DNA of 64,000 bases from G965197675 sp965197675 (GTDB lineage: Bacteria; Chloroflexota; Dehalococcoidia; Plut-88900): assembly GCA_965197675.1 (NCBI GenBank), contig OZ240221.1, forward strand, positions 2,542,001-2,606,000. Direction: 5' to 3'. Both the position numbers and the translations under genes were made by a program. Each line of letters begins with the position of its first letter. The stretch's first letter is position 1. Shown in pieces: positions 8,567 through 18,065 of this stretch. Below the pieces are notes generated by a model. The model did no database searches. It worked only from the letters and a program-made list of their open reading frames with translations, and was not told where the DNA came from.

Positions 8567-9774
8567 TGGACTGGTTCTACGAGCTCTGGGTTAAGCTAGG
8601 AGACACCTTCGAAGGTTGGCTGGAGAGCGCCTTGCCGGATTCCGTCGAGGGATGGGTCATATATCTGGTTCTGGGTCTTCTCGGCATGCTGGTAATCGTG
8701 AACTTACCCATCGTTGGTGTCATGGCCATGATCTATCTGGAGCGACGACTCTTGGGAAGGATGCAGAACCGCCTCGGCCCCAATAGAGTCGGCCCCTTCG
8801 GTATTCTCCAGCCGGTAGCGGATGCCATCAAGATACTCACCAAAGAGGACATCGTACCCGACGGCGCCGATAAGCTAGTCTTCACCATCGCCCCGGTGGT
8901 CTTCTTCGTGCCCGTGCTCCTCATCTTCGCCGTTATTCCCTTCGGCGGCCAAACCTTCCTGACAGATCTGAACGTGGGAATACTGTTTATCGTGGCCGTC
9001 ACTGCCCTGGATACTATTGGGGTTTTCATGGCGGGGTGGGCCTCCAACAACAAGTATGCTCTATTCGGCGCCATGCGAGGGGTTGCTCAGCTCGTCAGCT
9101 ACGAGATCCCCCTCGTCATAGCCGCTATGGGCGTGGTGTTAATATCCGGTTCCATGGGGCTGAACGACATCGTGGGCATCCAATCCAGCTGGCCCCTCAT
9201 ACTCTTCCAGCCCCTGGGATTCATAATCTTCTTCATTGCCGTCTCCGCTGAACTCAACAGAAGCCCCTTCGACCTACTGGAGGCGGAATCGGAGATCGTC
9301 GCCGGATTCCACACGGAGTACAGCGGGATGAAATTCGGCATGATACAGCTGGCCGAGTACTCCGCCATCATGGGCTATTCGGCCGTCATGGCTACTCTAT
9401 ATTTGAGCGGCTGGGAGGGACCCGGGCTTCCAGGCTACCTTTGGATTATGGTGAAGATATTCTTCTTGTTCGGTATATTCATCTGGACAAGGGCGACCCT
9501 TCCAAGATTGAGGGTAGACCAGGTAATGGGGTTCGCCTGGAAGTTCCTGCTGCCCCTGGCCATTGTCAACGCGGCCATTACAGCCATAGAGGTAGTGGTT
9601 TGGGATGACGGTCTCCCAGAGTGGCTAATTCCCGTCAACATAGGTATAGCCGTGGCCGCAATATGGATACTTCACCAGCTGTTGAACTTCCAGGGCCAGA
9701 CCAGAGACGTAGTGCCATCGCGTCGGGCCCAAGCGGGCGCTCTTGACCAACCGGTTGCTGGAGGGAGGGTGTAA
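8566..9774 (+). CDS. nuoH: NADH-quinone oxidoreductase subunit H
   Basis: 402 residues with about eight membrane helices. NuoH joins the membrane arm to the quinone site. Signatures: YLERRLLGRMQNRLGPNRVG near residues 63-82, AELNRSPFDLLEAESEIVAG and EYSGMKFGM. An extra N-terminal helix precedes the first conserved segment, and a ~30-residue polar tail (TRDVVPSRRAQAG) follows the last helix. It overlaps nuoD by one base and its own stop overlaps the nuoI start. Confidence 0.95.
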   Translation: MDWFYELWVKLGDTFEGWLESALPDSVEGWVIYLVLGLLGMLVIVNLPIVGVMAMIYLERRLLGRMQNRLGPNRVGPFGILQPVADAIKILTKEDIVPDGADKLVFTIAPVVFFVPVLLIFAVIPFGGQTFLTDLNVGILFIVAVTALDTIGVFMAGWASNNKYALFGAMRGVAQLVSYEIPLVIAAMGVVLISGSMGLNDIVGIQSSWPLILFQPLGFIIFFIAVSAELNRSPFDLLEAESEIVAGFHTEYSGMKFGMIQLAEYSAIMGYSAVMATLYLSGWEGPGLPGYLWIMVKIFFLFGIFIWTRATLPRLRVDQVMGFAWKFLLPLAIVNAAITAIEVVVWDDGLPEWLIPVNIGIAVAAIWILHQLLNFQGQTRDVVPSRRAQAGALDQPVAGGRV

Positions 9775-10331
9775 TGTACGGAATCGGTATAGCCAAAGGT
9801 ATGATGGTGACGTTGAAGCACCTGTTCAGGAGACCCTTCACCGTCCAGTACCCGGACGAAAGACGCCCGCAAGGCGCTCGCTACCGTGGCTACGAGTTCA
9901 CCTGGTACGAGGATCGCTGCACCGGTTGTGCGTCCTGCGCCAAATATTGCCCGCTGGGCACCATAAGAATCGTCACCCACACCGAAGGCGACCCTGGACA
10001 GGGCTTGGACTATGCCATCGACGAATTCGATATAGACACCGGTAGGTGTATGTTCTGCGGACTGTGCGTAGAGGCCTGTCCCTACGACGCGCTGTTTATG
10101 GGTACAGGCTTCGAGAGAGCCACCTACACCCGAAGAAGCATGGTGGTGGACGTAGATGAGCTGAGAACCGCTCCCAAGCAGCCCAGCGCCTTCCTGAGAC
10201 CCAACCTGGATGCCGAAGCCCATTACGTCCCCGGTTACTCTCTCCCTTCCGATACCGCCGGACGTCCGTGGCAGGGGCGCTGGGCTGAGGAGGGAGACCC
10301 TGACCCCCAAGCGCCGGGCACAGAGAAGTAG
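9774..10331 (+). CDS. nuoI: NADH-quinone oxidoreductase subunit I (two 4Fe-4S clusters)
   Basis: 185 residues. Two ferredoxin-type motifs, CTGCASCAKYCPLG and CMFCGLCVEACPYDA, bind clusters N6a and N6b that feed N2 in NuoB. After residue ~130 there is a Pro-rich C-terminal tail (PSDTAGRPWQGRWAEEGDPD). With no NuoEFG in the operon, NuoI would be the outermost electron entry point, so a ferredoxin or another partner may dock here. Overlaps nuoH by one base. Confidence 0.95.
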   Translation: MYGIGIAKGMMVTLKHLFRRPFTVQYPDERRPQGARYRGYEFTWYEDRCTGCASCAKYCPLGTIRIVTHTEGDPGQGLDYAIDEFDIDTGRCMFCGLCVEACPYDALFMGTGFERATYTRRSMVVDVDELRTAPKQPSAFLRPNLDAEAHYVPGYSLPSDTAGRPWQGRWAEEGDPDPQAPGTEK

Positions 10332-10820
10332 ATGGACACGGGAATCGCCATCGCTTTTTGGGTTCTAGCCATCGTCGGGGTGACCTCATCCTTGGCGGTG
10401 GTCATATTGAAAGACATCTTTAGATCTGCTCTCTTTCTCGTTCTGTCTTTTCTGGCCGTAGCCGGCCTGTACATAATTCTCCAGGCCGACTTTCTCGCCG
10501 TGGCCCAAATCCTGATCTATGCGGGAGCCATATCAATCCTGCTCATCTTCGCAGTAATGTTGACTAGGGACAGCCGGCAAGGCAGCCCTACTAACAGGCT
10601 TCTGGCGCCAGGTCTATTCTTGGCAGGCGTCATCTTCTCCTCCATAGTCGTGGCCATATTCACCACCGACTGGCCCCTTTCCGGCGAGAGTCCGCCCGAC
10701 GCAACTACCGAAGTCATAGCCGACGCCCTGTTCAACAAGTTCGTCCTACCCTTCGAGGTCGCCTCAGTATTGCTGCTCGCGGCCATGATAGGGGCCATAG
10801 TTATCGCTCGGGAGAAATAG
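10332..10820 (+). CDS. nuoJ: NADH-quinone oxidoreductase subunit J
   Basis: 162 residues with five predicted membrane helices. Family pattern: FRSALFLVLSFLAVAGLYII, then QADFLAVAQILIYAGAISIL, then a last helix ending MIGAIVIAREK. Directly abuts the nuoI stop. Part of the proton-translocating membrane arm next to NuoK. Confidence 0.93.
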   Translation: MDTGIAIAFWVLAIVGVTSSLAVVILKDIFRSALFLVLSFLAVAGLYIILQADFLAVAQILIYAGAISILLIFAVMLTRDSRQGSPTNRLLAPGLFLAGVIFSSIVVAIFTTDWPLSGESPPDATTEVIADALFNKFVLPFEVASVLLLAAMIGAIVIAREK

Positions 10821-10829
10821 AAAACAGTC

Positions 10830-11138
10830 ATGATCGAGCTTGAACACTATCTAGTCCTCTCGGCCATCATGTTCTGTATAGGTCTCTGGGGGGCCTTGGT
10901 CAAACGGAATATAGTGGCCATTCTGATGTGTGTGGAGATAATGTTCAACGCGGTCAACGTAGCCTTCGTCGCCTTCTCCCGATTTGCCACTCCCAACCTT
11001 CTCACAGGGCAGGTCTTTGCCCTGTTCGTGATTACGGTGGCGGCCGCCGAAGTGGCTCTGGGACTGGCCATCGTGATAGCCATATATCGCACTCGAGAGA
11101 CTGTCGATGCCGCTGAAGTGGGGGTGATGAGGGGGTAG
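10830..11138 (+). CDS. nuoK: NADH-quinone oxidoreductase subunit K
   Basis: 102 residues, three helices, the usual length. Conserved glutamates of the antiporter-like path are visible in ILMCVEIMFNAVNV and VAAAEVALGLAIVIAIYR. Lies 9 bp past nuoJ. Confidence 0.94.
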   Translation: MIELEHYLVLSAIMFCIGLWGALVKRNIVAILMCVEIMFNAVNVAFVAFSRFATPNLLTGQVFALFVITVAAAEVALGLAIVIAIYRTRETVDAAEVGVMRG

Positions 11139-11154
11139 CCCACCTTTCTGAATC

Positions 11155-11352
11155 ATGAGTTGGATAGAATACAAACGAGTTCCTAATCTCATGCTGGCCG
11201 AGATGTGGAAGGATTTGATGGAGGGAGAGGGACTGCCAGTCAGAATCTTACCTGATGGCGACATACTATCCTGGTCTGAAATCACACCTTTCATCGTGTA
11301 CGTTCCCAAAGGGCGGGAACACGTCGCCGATGAGATACTGAGGAAGATCTAG
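11155..11352 (+). CDS. Small DUF2007-like protein inside the nuo operon
   Basis: 65 residues. It starts MSWIEYKRVPNLMLAEMWKD, contains GEGLPVRILPDG and ends VADEILRKI. This resembles the DUF2007/putative signal-transducing fold: a short alpha-beta domain with a 'source of change, then interpretation of a short-lived value' pattern of strands and a final helix. The assignment is by pattern only. It sits between nuoK (16 bp before) and nuoL (immediately after, no gap), so it is surely co-transcribed. A role in assembly or regulation of complex I is possible but not shown. Confidence 0.75.
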   Translation: MSWIEYKRVPNLMLAEMWKDLMEGEGLPVRILPDGDILSWSEITPFIVYVPKGREHVADEILRKI

Positions 11353-13284
11353 ATGATCCCCGAATACGCAGCCTGGCTCATCCTCTTCCTGCCTCTTATT
11401 TCTTTTGCCGTCATCGTCTTGTTCATTCGCCCCTCCTTGGGTTCGGCATCTCTAACCAGTGGACTGATTACCGTAGGCGCCATTGCCGCATCGCTGGGAC
11501 TCTCCATCTGGGCCTTGGCCTCCGTCATCGATGCGTCCGACCACGTCATAGAGTTTGCCAGCCATGAGTGGCTGGACGTGGGAATCCTCCAAATAAAGAT
11601 GGGCATCATGCTGGACTCCCTCACGGCCGTTATGCTGATAGTGGTCACTGGAGTCAGCCTAATGGTACAGATCTACTCGCTGGGCTACATGAAGGACGAC
11701 CCATCCGTATCTCGATTCTTCGCCTACATGTCCCTCTTCACCACCTCTATGCTGGGGCTTGTTCTGGCAGATAACCTCATAATGCTCTACGTCTTCTGGG
11801 AGCTGGTGGGCCTCTCCTCGTATCTACTCATCGGTTTCTGGCACGAAAGGCCCGCCGCAGCAGCGGCAGCCAAAAAGGCATTTATCATCACCCGATTCGG
11901 AGACCTGGGCTTTCTCATCGCCATCTTGGGCGTCTACTTCACGGTTGGGTCGGAAGGGTTCGATATAGCCGCTCTTCACGAAATAGCTGGAACTCCGCAG
12001 CTGGAAGGCATTGCTCTCACCTTGATAGCCTTGGGGATCTTTGCTGGCGCCGTGGGCAAGTCCGGACAGTTTCCATTGCACACGTGGCTGCCCGACGCTA
12101 TGGAAGGCCCTACCCCGGTTAGCGCTCTCATACACGCCGCCACCATGGTGGCGGCGGGCGTGTTCCTGGTCGCTAGATTCTTCCCTATATTCGAGCAGTC
12201 CTCCGACGCCATGACCGTGGTCGCCTACGTCGGCGGTGGAACAGCCCTGTTTGCCGCGACCATGGGCCTGGTAATGACAGATATCAAGCGAGTCCTGGCC
12301 TACTCCACCGTGAGCCAGCTTGGGTTCATGATGCTGGCCCTGGGCGTAGGATCAGTGTCGGCGGCCATCTTTCACCTATTTACCCACGCCTTCTTCAAGG
12401 CCCTCCTATTTCTTGGCGCTGGGAGCGTAAACCACACCACCGGAACCTACGACATCCGGCTGATGGGTGGTCTAGCCAAAGCAATGCCCTGGACGTTCAT
12501 AACCTTCCTGGTCGGCGCTCTGTCCATATCGGGTATTCCACCCTTCGCCGGCTTCTGGAGTAAGGACGACATTCTCAACGCAGCTTGGAATGAGGAGAAG
12601 GGTGTTTACATTCTGGCGATACTCGCCGCCTTTCTGACCTCCCTATACATCTTCCGGCTCGTCATCCTGACCTTCGCGGGACGATACCGAGGAGGTGCCG
12701 CCGCAGAGCACCCGGGCAACAGTGACCACGGCGGAGCACTTCACGAATCACCTTGGGTAATGATCCTCCCCATGGTCATATTAGCAGTTGGCGCCTTCGC
12801 TGCCGGCCTAGCCAGCCTTCCTGGCTTCTCCATCCTGGGAATACCTGAAAGCTGGATGGCCGATTTCCTCACCGGTCATGGCGAGGAGTTCGTCACGGGC
12901 ATAGCCACCTCCTCTTCCCTAATAGCCGCCGTCGGAATAGTTGTGGCGGTACTGGTTTACTGGATGAGGTTGGTCAAGCCCGAGGATGTAAGGGAGACCT
13001 TCAAGCCTGTACATTCACTGCTGGCCCGAAAATACTACTTTGACGAGCTATACGAAGACTTGATAGTCAGAAGAGGACTGTATGCCTCTCTGGCAGCTTT
13101 CATCGATAGGTTCGATAAGCATGTAGTAGACAGGGCGGTTAACACGGTATCCTCCATAGGGCGGAACTCCGGTCAAGCCATCGCAAAGCTGCAAACGGGA
13201 CAGGTGCAAGTGTACGGCGTCGGCATCTCTGTAGGGATAATAGTTATCATAGCGGTCTTCTTCTTAGTGAATCAAGGACAGTGA
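11353..13284 (+). CDS. nuoL: NADH-quinone oxidoreductase subunit L
   Basis: 643 residues, the distal antiporter-like proton pump subunit, with many helices and a long C-terminal lateral helix region. Signatures: YVFWELVGLSSYLLIGFW, GKSGQFPLHTWLPDAMEGPT (conserved Lys and His region), IHAATMVAAGVFLVAR and a final amphipathic stretch after YYFDELYEDL. It follows the DUF2007-like gene without a gap; nuoM starts 7 bp past its stop. Confidence 0.95.
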   Translation: MIPEYAAWLILFLPLISFAVIVLFIRPSLGSASLTSGLITVGAIAASLGLSIWALASVIDASDHVIEFASHEWLDVGILQIKMGIMLDSLTAVMLIVVTGVSLMVQIYSLGYMKDDPSVSRFFAYMSLFTTSMLGLVLADNLIMLYVFWELVGLSSYLLIGFWHERPAAAAAAKKAFIITRFGDLGFLIAILGVYFTVGSEGFDIAALHEIAGTPQLEGIALTLIALGIFAGAVGKSGQFPLHTWLPDAMEGPTPVSALIHAATMVAAGVFLVARFFPIFEQSSDAMTVVAYVGGGTALFAATMGLVMTDIKRVLAYSTVSQLGFMMLALGVGSVSAAIFHLFTHAFFKALLFLGAGSVNHTTGTYDIRLMGGLAKAMPWTFITFLVGALSISGIPPFAGFWSKDDILNAAWNEEKGVYILAILAAFLTSLYIFRLVILTFAGRYRGGAAAEHPGNSDHGGALHESPWVMILPMVILAVGAFAAGLASLPGFSILGIPESWMADFLTGHGEEFVTGIATSSSLIAAVGIVVAVLVYWMRLVKPEDVRETFKPVHSLLARKYYFDELYEDLIVRRGLYASLAAFIDRFDKHVVDRAVNTVSSIGRNSGQAIAKLQTGQVQVYGVGISVGIIVIIAVFFLVNQGQ

Positions 13285-13291
13285 GAGTAGA

Positions 13292-14758
13292 GTGTTTGAA
13301 GGTACGCTGACGACCATCGTTTTCCTTCCCCTGGCGGGAGCACTGGTCATATTCTTCCTGGGGTTGAAGGCGCGATTTATTAGGTACTCGGCCCTGGCCT
13401 TTGCTGTCGTCACCCTCGTTATTGCCCTGATCGCCGCTGCCAGGTTCGATACCGATGCCGGCGGATTCCAGTACACCGAGACTTACGAGTGGATACCCTT
13501 CCTGAACATCCAGTATTACCTCGGTGTCGACGGCCTGAGTATGGCTATGGTAGTGCTGACCGCACTTCTGTCGGTGGCCGCCGTCCTATCTTCGTGGAGT
13601 ATCGATCACAGGGTTAGAGAGTATTTCATATGGCTGCTGGTCTTAGAGACCGGCGTGATGGGAGTGTTCACCTCTCTTGATCTGGTCCAGTTCTTCCTGT
13701 TCTGGGAGGTGGAATTGGTGCCCATGTACCTGCTCATATCCATCTGGGGAAGTGGCCGCAAAGAATACTCCGCCATGAAGTTCCTGATCTATACCCTGGG
13801 GTCCAGCGCCTTGATGTTGGTGGGCTTCTTGGCCATAGGTTTCGCCGCTGGCACCTTCGACATGGTGGAACTGTCCCGGACCGGTCCGGACTGGATTTCG
13901 AGCCTCTTCATCTCCGCCGAAGCGGTCTTCTTCCTCATAATGGCGGCCTTCGCCGTGAAGCTCCCCATCTGGCCCTTCCATACCTGGCTGCCCGATGCCC
14001 ACACCGATGCCCCAACAGCCGTTAGCGTGATGCTCGCCGGGGTGCTGCTGAAGATGGGAGGCTACGGTATCCTGCGCATCTCGCTGACCATGTTCCCCGA
14101 TATAGCCCGAGATTGGGACCTTTTAATTGTAACTTTGGCAGTCGTAAACATCCTGTACGGCGCGCTGGTTACACTTCAACAAAGCGACTTGAAACGGCTG
14201 GTAGCCTTCAGCAGCATAAGCCATATGGGCTTTGTCCTGTTGGGAGTCTCGTCCTTCGCTCATGTCGGGCTAACCGGGGCGGCGCTGCAGATGTTCACCC
14301 ACGGCACCATCACTGGCCTCCTGTTTTTGATAGTAGGAACCATGTATGACCGAGTCCACACCAGGCATATCCCGGACCTGGGCGGACTGGCTAAACGAAT
14401 GCCTATGGTTGCCATAGTGTTGATCATAGCCGGGTTGGCATCACTGGGGTTACCAACCACCAGTGGTTTCGTCGCTGAGCTAATGGTCTTCCTGGGGACG
14501 TTCGAAGAGTGGCGCGCCGCTACCGTACTGGGAGTGCTGGGGATTGCTCTATCGGCGGGGTATATCCTCTGGACTGTTCAGAGAGTCCTGTTCGGACCTC
14601 CCAAAGAGCGGTTCCGGGACGTGGGCGATGCCGCCGTGTCCGATATTTCTGGAGCGGCGCTGCTGGTGGCAGCCATCTTGATAGTGGGCATATATCCCGC
14701 CTTCATAACCGACTTTCTGGAACCGGGAGTGGAGCCGATAAGTAGCTTATTCACCTAG
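13292..14758 (+). CDS. nuoM: NADH-quinone oxidoreductase subunit M
   Basis: 488 residues, antiporter-like pump subunit, GTG start. Signatures: LFWEVELVPMYLLISIWG (conserved Glu), FAVKLPIWPFHTWLPDAHTD and AGVLLKMGGYGILR. Second of three tandem antiporter-like genes, matching the usual L-M-N order. Confidence 0.95.
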   Translation: MFEGTLTTIVFLPLAGALVIFFLGLKARFIRYSALAFAVVTLVIALIAAARFDTDAGGFQYTETYEWIPFLNIQYYLGVDGLSMAMVVLTALLSVAAVLSSWSIDHRVREYFIWLLVLETGVMGVFTSLDLVQFFLFWEVELVPMYLLISIWGSGRKEYSAMKFLIYTLGSSALMLVGFLAIGFAAGTFDMVELSRTGPDWISSLFISAEAVFFLIMAAFAVKLPIWPFHTWLPDAHTDAPTAVSVMLAGVLLKMGGYGILRISLTMFPDIARDWDLLIVTLAVVNILYGALVTLQQSDLKRLVAFSSISHMGFVLLGVSSFAHVGLTGAALQMFTHGTITGLLFLIVGTMYDRVHTRHIPDLGGLAKRMPMVAIVLIIAGLASLGLPTTSGFVAELMVFLGTFEEWRAATVLGVLGIALSAGYILWTVQRVLFGPPKERFRDVGDAAVSDISGAALLVAAILIVGIYPAFITDFLEPGVEPISSLFT

Positions 14759-14795
14759 CCGTGAGAGAGGTAAGACAATTCAGGTAAGCTGACCT

Positions 14796-16265
14796 ATGTA
14801 TCCAGATGATCTATACCTATTGATGCCTGAGCTATCCCTAGCAGGGATAGCTGGCATAGTAATAATTGCCGACCTGGTGCTGAAGCGCAAGGAGGTTCTT
14901 GCGCCGCTCAGCTTGATCGGACTGGCTGTCCCCATAGCTCTTTCGCTGGTGCTCTGGATCAAGCTGGACGGCGAAGAGACCCATGTCCTGAGCGGCTTCA
15001 GCGACTTCCTAGTAGTCGACTATTTCAGTCTCTTCTTCAAGTTCCTTATCCTGGGAGCAGCGGCCCTGGTGATACTGGCGTCCAGGGATGCTGTCAGTAG
15101 ATTCTCCCGATTTCAGGGGGAGTACTACGCCCTGGTAATGATGGCCTCGGGCGGGATGATGCTCATGGCCGCCACCACCGAGCTCATCTCCATATATATT
15201 GCCGTGGAGCTCACCTCCCTGTCTACAGTTGTCCTCGTCGCCATGCTGAAGGACGTCCGGTCCACCGAGGCCTCCATGAAATACCTGGTTCTCAGTGCTA
15301 TAAGCTCAGCATTGATGCTGTATGGCATGGCCCTGGTCTTCGGCCTCACCGGAAGCACTAGTCTCGTGGATATAGCAGATCGAATTTCACCCTTGGGAGA
15401 GCTCATAGACCAACCCGCACTGCTCTTAGGTGTGATATTCATAGTGGCCGGCTTCGGGTTCAAGATATCCTCAGTGCCCTTCCAGATGTGGGTCCCCGAT
15501 GTATATGAGGGGGCGCCCACACCGGTGTCAGCCTATCTTTCGGTGGCCAGTAAAGCGGCCGGATTCGCCGTTATCGTGAGGGTGTTCTTCATGGGATTTG
15601 GCTCCATGAGCGATGAGTGGGCCTTGCTGTTCGGCGTACTGGCCGCCGTCTCGATGTTCATCGGAAACCTGGTGGCAATAGCCCAGAGCAACATCAAGCG
15701 GATGCTGGGTTACAGCACCATTGCCCACGCCGGATACATAATGATCGGGCTGGCCTCCATAGGAAGAGAAGGCGATCTTTTGGGGCCTGGCGCCGAAAGC
15801 GTCCTCTTCTACCTCGTTGCTTACGGCGCGACCAATCTGGGCGCCTTTTTCGCTGTAATCGCTCTCTCTGGCAAGATAGGCAGCGAGCTTATAGACGATT
15901 ACGCCGGTGTGGCTAGACGCAGCCCCTTGCTGGCTTTTGCTCTGGCCATTACCCTCGTGTCTCTGATGGGAATTCCACCGACGGCCGGGTTCTGGGCAAA
16001 AGTCTTCGTAATTAAGGCCGCCGTGGACACCGACCTTGTCTGGCTGGCGGTGGTTGGAATGATAAACAGCGCAATATCCGCCTATTTCTACGTGCGAGTC
16101 ATCAAGGCCATGTACCTGGCCCCTCCGGCCCGGGAGGAGCGAATAACCGCAGACATATCTCTCCGTGGCGCGTTGGCAGTTACGGTGCTCGGGGTACTCT
16201 TCATTGGAATAGTTCCTCGATTCGTTATGGATGTAGCGGAGACTGCGGTGGAAACTCTGATCTAG
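14796..16265 (+). CDS. nuoN: NADH-quinone oxidoreductase subunit N
   Basis: 489 residues, antiporter-like pump subunit. Signatures: ELTSLSTVVLVAMLKD, GFGFKISSVPFQMWVPDVYE, YLSVASKAAGFAVIVR, and FWAKVFVIKAAVD near the end. Last gene of the operon; no nuoE, nuoF or nuoG follows. Confidence 0.95.
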   Translation: MYPDDLYLLMPELSLAGIAGIVIIADLVLKRKEVLAPLSLIGLAVPIALSLVLWIKLDGEETHVLSGFSDFLVVDYFSLFFKFLILGAAALVILASRDAVSRFSRFQGEYYALVMMASGGMMLMAATTELISIYIAVELTSLSTVVLVAMLKDVRSTEASMKYLVLSAISSALMLYGMALVFGLTGSTSLVDIADRISPLGELIDQPALLLGVIFIVAGFGFKISSVPFQMWVPDVYEGAPTPVSAYLSVASKAAGFAVIVRVFFMGFGSMSDEWALLFGVLAAVSMFIGNLVAIAQSNIKRMLGYSTIAHAGYIMIGLASIGREGDLLGPGAESVLFYLVAYGATNLGAFFAVIALSGKIGSELIDDYAGVARRSPLLAFALAITLVSLMGIPPTAGFWAKVFVIKAAVDTDLVWLAVVGMINSAISAYFYVRVIKAMYLAPPAREERITADISLRGALAVTVLGVLFIGIVPRFVMDVAETAVETLI

Positions 16266-16461
16266 TCCGGTTTTCCAGGTTTGATGGCGCCCCCTAGCTA
16301 CAAACGTCTCTTTATGTCTATTCATGGGTTGTCCAAGCGAAACCATTGACTCTTGAAACTTTTTCAACTCATATCAAGGATTCAGATTGGCACAAACACG
16401 TGGAAATATCGTAAGCTATTGATGGGACGCGCTCAGTTTTGATGATTAGCGAGGATTTGTG

Positions 16462-17022
16462 ATGGCGAATTGCACCAGATGCGGCGAAAAGTTACCCCAG
16501 AGTGCCCACTTCTGCCCCGTATGCGGCTTGGACGTGACTCCTGAGGAGCAGGAGACAACCACAGCTCCACAAATGGAGGAGGCCTCGGCTTATGACGAGG
16601 CACCGGTAGAGCAGTCGTATGAAGAGGCTAATCAAGGCCAAATAACTGATGACGAGATACAGGAAGAACCTCGCTTTAACCCCAAATACGTGCATAACAT
16701 CGCCATGTTCTGCCACATAGCTGCATTTGCCGGGCTTTCGGCTCCCCTGGTAGGAAACATACTCGCACCTTTTGTCCTGTGGAGATTGAAACGTCGCGAT
16801 GACCCATTCATCGATTACAATGGCAAACAGGCCATCAACTTTCAGATCAGCATGTCCATCGGCGCTTTGATAGTGTTGCTTATCAGCGTAGTAGCGCCCC
16901 CATTGGGGTACTTTACGTTTCCCATAATTGCCTTATGGATATTCGGAATCGTTAGAGCATCCATCAAAGCAAATAGCGGTATAGAGTATCGCTACCCGCT
17001 CTCCTACTCATTCTTGAAGTAG
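16462..17022 (+). CDS. Zinc-ribbon plus DUF4870-like membrane protein
   Basis: 186 residues. The N-terminus is a zinc ribbon (CTRCGEKLPQSAHFCPVCG). An acidic, Glu/Thr-rich linker of ~50 residues follows (EEQETTTAPQMEEASAYDEA). The C-terminal ~110 residues have hydrophobic helices around HNIAMFCHIAAFAGLSAPLV and FQISMSIGALIVLLISVVAP, with the motif KQAINFQ typical of DUF4870/Tic20-like proteins. ATG 16462 is chosen over the adjacent GTG 16459 because GAGG at 16451-16454 gives a better spacing. Function unknown. Confidence 0.8.
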   Translation: MANCTRCGEKLPQSAHFCPVCGLDVTPEEQETTTAPQMEEASAYDEAPVEQSYEEANQGQITDDEIQEEPRFNPKYVHNIAMFCHIAAFAGLSAPLVGNILAPFVLWRLKRRDDPFIDYNGKQAINFQISMSIGALIVLLISVVAPPLGYFTFPIIALWIFGIVRASIKANSGIEYRYPLSYSFLK

Positions 17023-17047
17023 ACCAGCAGAGCAAAAGGCCCTTCTG

Positions 17048-17962
17048 CTATTCGCCCAACCTATCCCCCTCCTTCAGGTTCGTCTGTTGAACGTACTCCG
17101 ATGCCGGAACCTTCCCGGAGTCGAGAGGCTGCACTCGTTTCACCTTTATAGCCCCATCCTGAGCACTTACCCAGAAACCGTCCTCCTCTACCTTGACCAC
17201 CTCTCCCGGTGAGCCCTGTTCGCCTCCCACTAGCTCAGAATCAAACACCTTGAGAGTCTGGCTCTTGTGTTGAGTGGATGCGCCTGGCTGGGGGTTGGTT
17301 CCTCTGATCAGGTTATACACCGTCTGAGCAGGCTTGCTCCAGTCGACAATCGCGTTCTCCGCCCTGCATATGCCCTCGTAGGTGGCTTGGGACTCGTCTT
17401 GTTCGATGCGAGCGGCTTTGCCTTCCTTAATCAGTTCGACAGACTCCAGCAGCGCCTCCACCCCCATAGGGAACAGCTTGTTGAAGTAGAGCGAACCGAC
17501 GGTGTCGTTAGGTTCGATGTGCACTTCCCTTTGAAGAAGGATGGGGCCTGTATCCAGCCCTTTGTCCGGCCAGAAGATGGTGATGCCCGTCTTGTTCCCG
17601 CCGTTGATGATGGCCCAGTTTACAGCGCTTGCCCCTCGGTGCTTGGGAAGCAAAGAAGGATGGTACTGAATGGTGTCATACCTGGGATGGAAGAGCACTC
17701 TCTCCGGCACTATCATCGTCACAAAGGCCATCACGCTCAGGTCAGGCTCCAGACCTACCGCGCTCTCGTACACCTCATCGGTCTTCATCGAGGTGACCTG
17801 AAAGAGCTTCACTCCCTTGGCCATCGCGGCCTCCGAAAGGGGATCCGTCTTGCCCCTCCTTTCAGGAGGAGCAAAGACTCCCACCACCTCCTCACCCCGC
17901 TCTAGAAGACGATCCAACACCGCAGCGCCGAAGGGGGCCTGTCCTATCAGGATAATGCGCAA
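17048..17962 (-). CDS. Formyltransferase-family protein, 10-formyl-THF hydrolase-domain type
   Basis: About 304 residues. It has the formyltransferase fold but resembles the N-terminal hydrolase domain of 10-formyltetrahydrofolate dehydrogenase more than classical Fmt: RIILIGQAPFGAAVLDRLLE at the start, FAPPERRGKTDPL, YHPSLLPKHRGASAVNWAII (catalytic His), FWPDKGLDTGPILLQ (catalytic Asp) and YEGICRAENAIVDW. A C-terminal OB-like domain follows, but there is no aldehyde dehydrogenase domain. The product could therefore be a 10-formyl-THF hydrolase or the organism's Met-tRNA formyltransferase. The start is probably TTG 17962 after GGAGGT; an upstream in-frame ATG at 18136 adds a non-homologous leader. 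Confidence 0.8.
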   Translation of the reverse strand: MRIILIGQAPFGAAVLDRLLERGEEVVGVFAPPERRGKTDPLSEAAMAKGVKLFQVTSMKTDEVYESAVGLEPDLSVMAFVTMIVPERVLFHPRYDTIQYHPSLLPKHRGASAVNWAIINGGNKTGITIFWPDKGLDTGPILLQREVHIEPNDTVGSLYFNKLFPMGVEALLESVELIKEGKAARIEQDESQATYEGICRAENAIVDWSKPAQTVYNLIRGTNPQPGASTQHKSQTLKVFDSELVGGEQGSPGEVVKVEEDGFWVSAQDGAIKVKRVQPLDSGKVPASEYVQQTNLKEGDRLGE

Positions 17963-18065
17963 TTCCACCTCCAAAGTTTGCTTGAACTGTTTGAAAGTAC
18001 CACAACCCACTGAGGATTCAAAGAGCTTGATGCATTCGGTTTCAGTCATTTCGATTGACCAAAAT

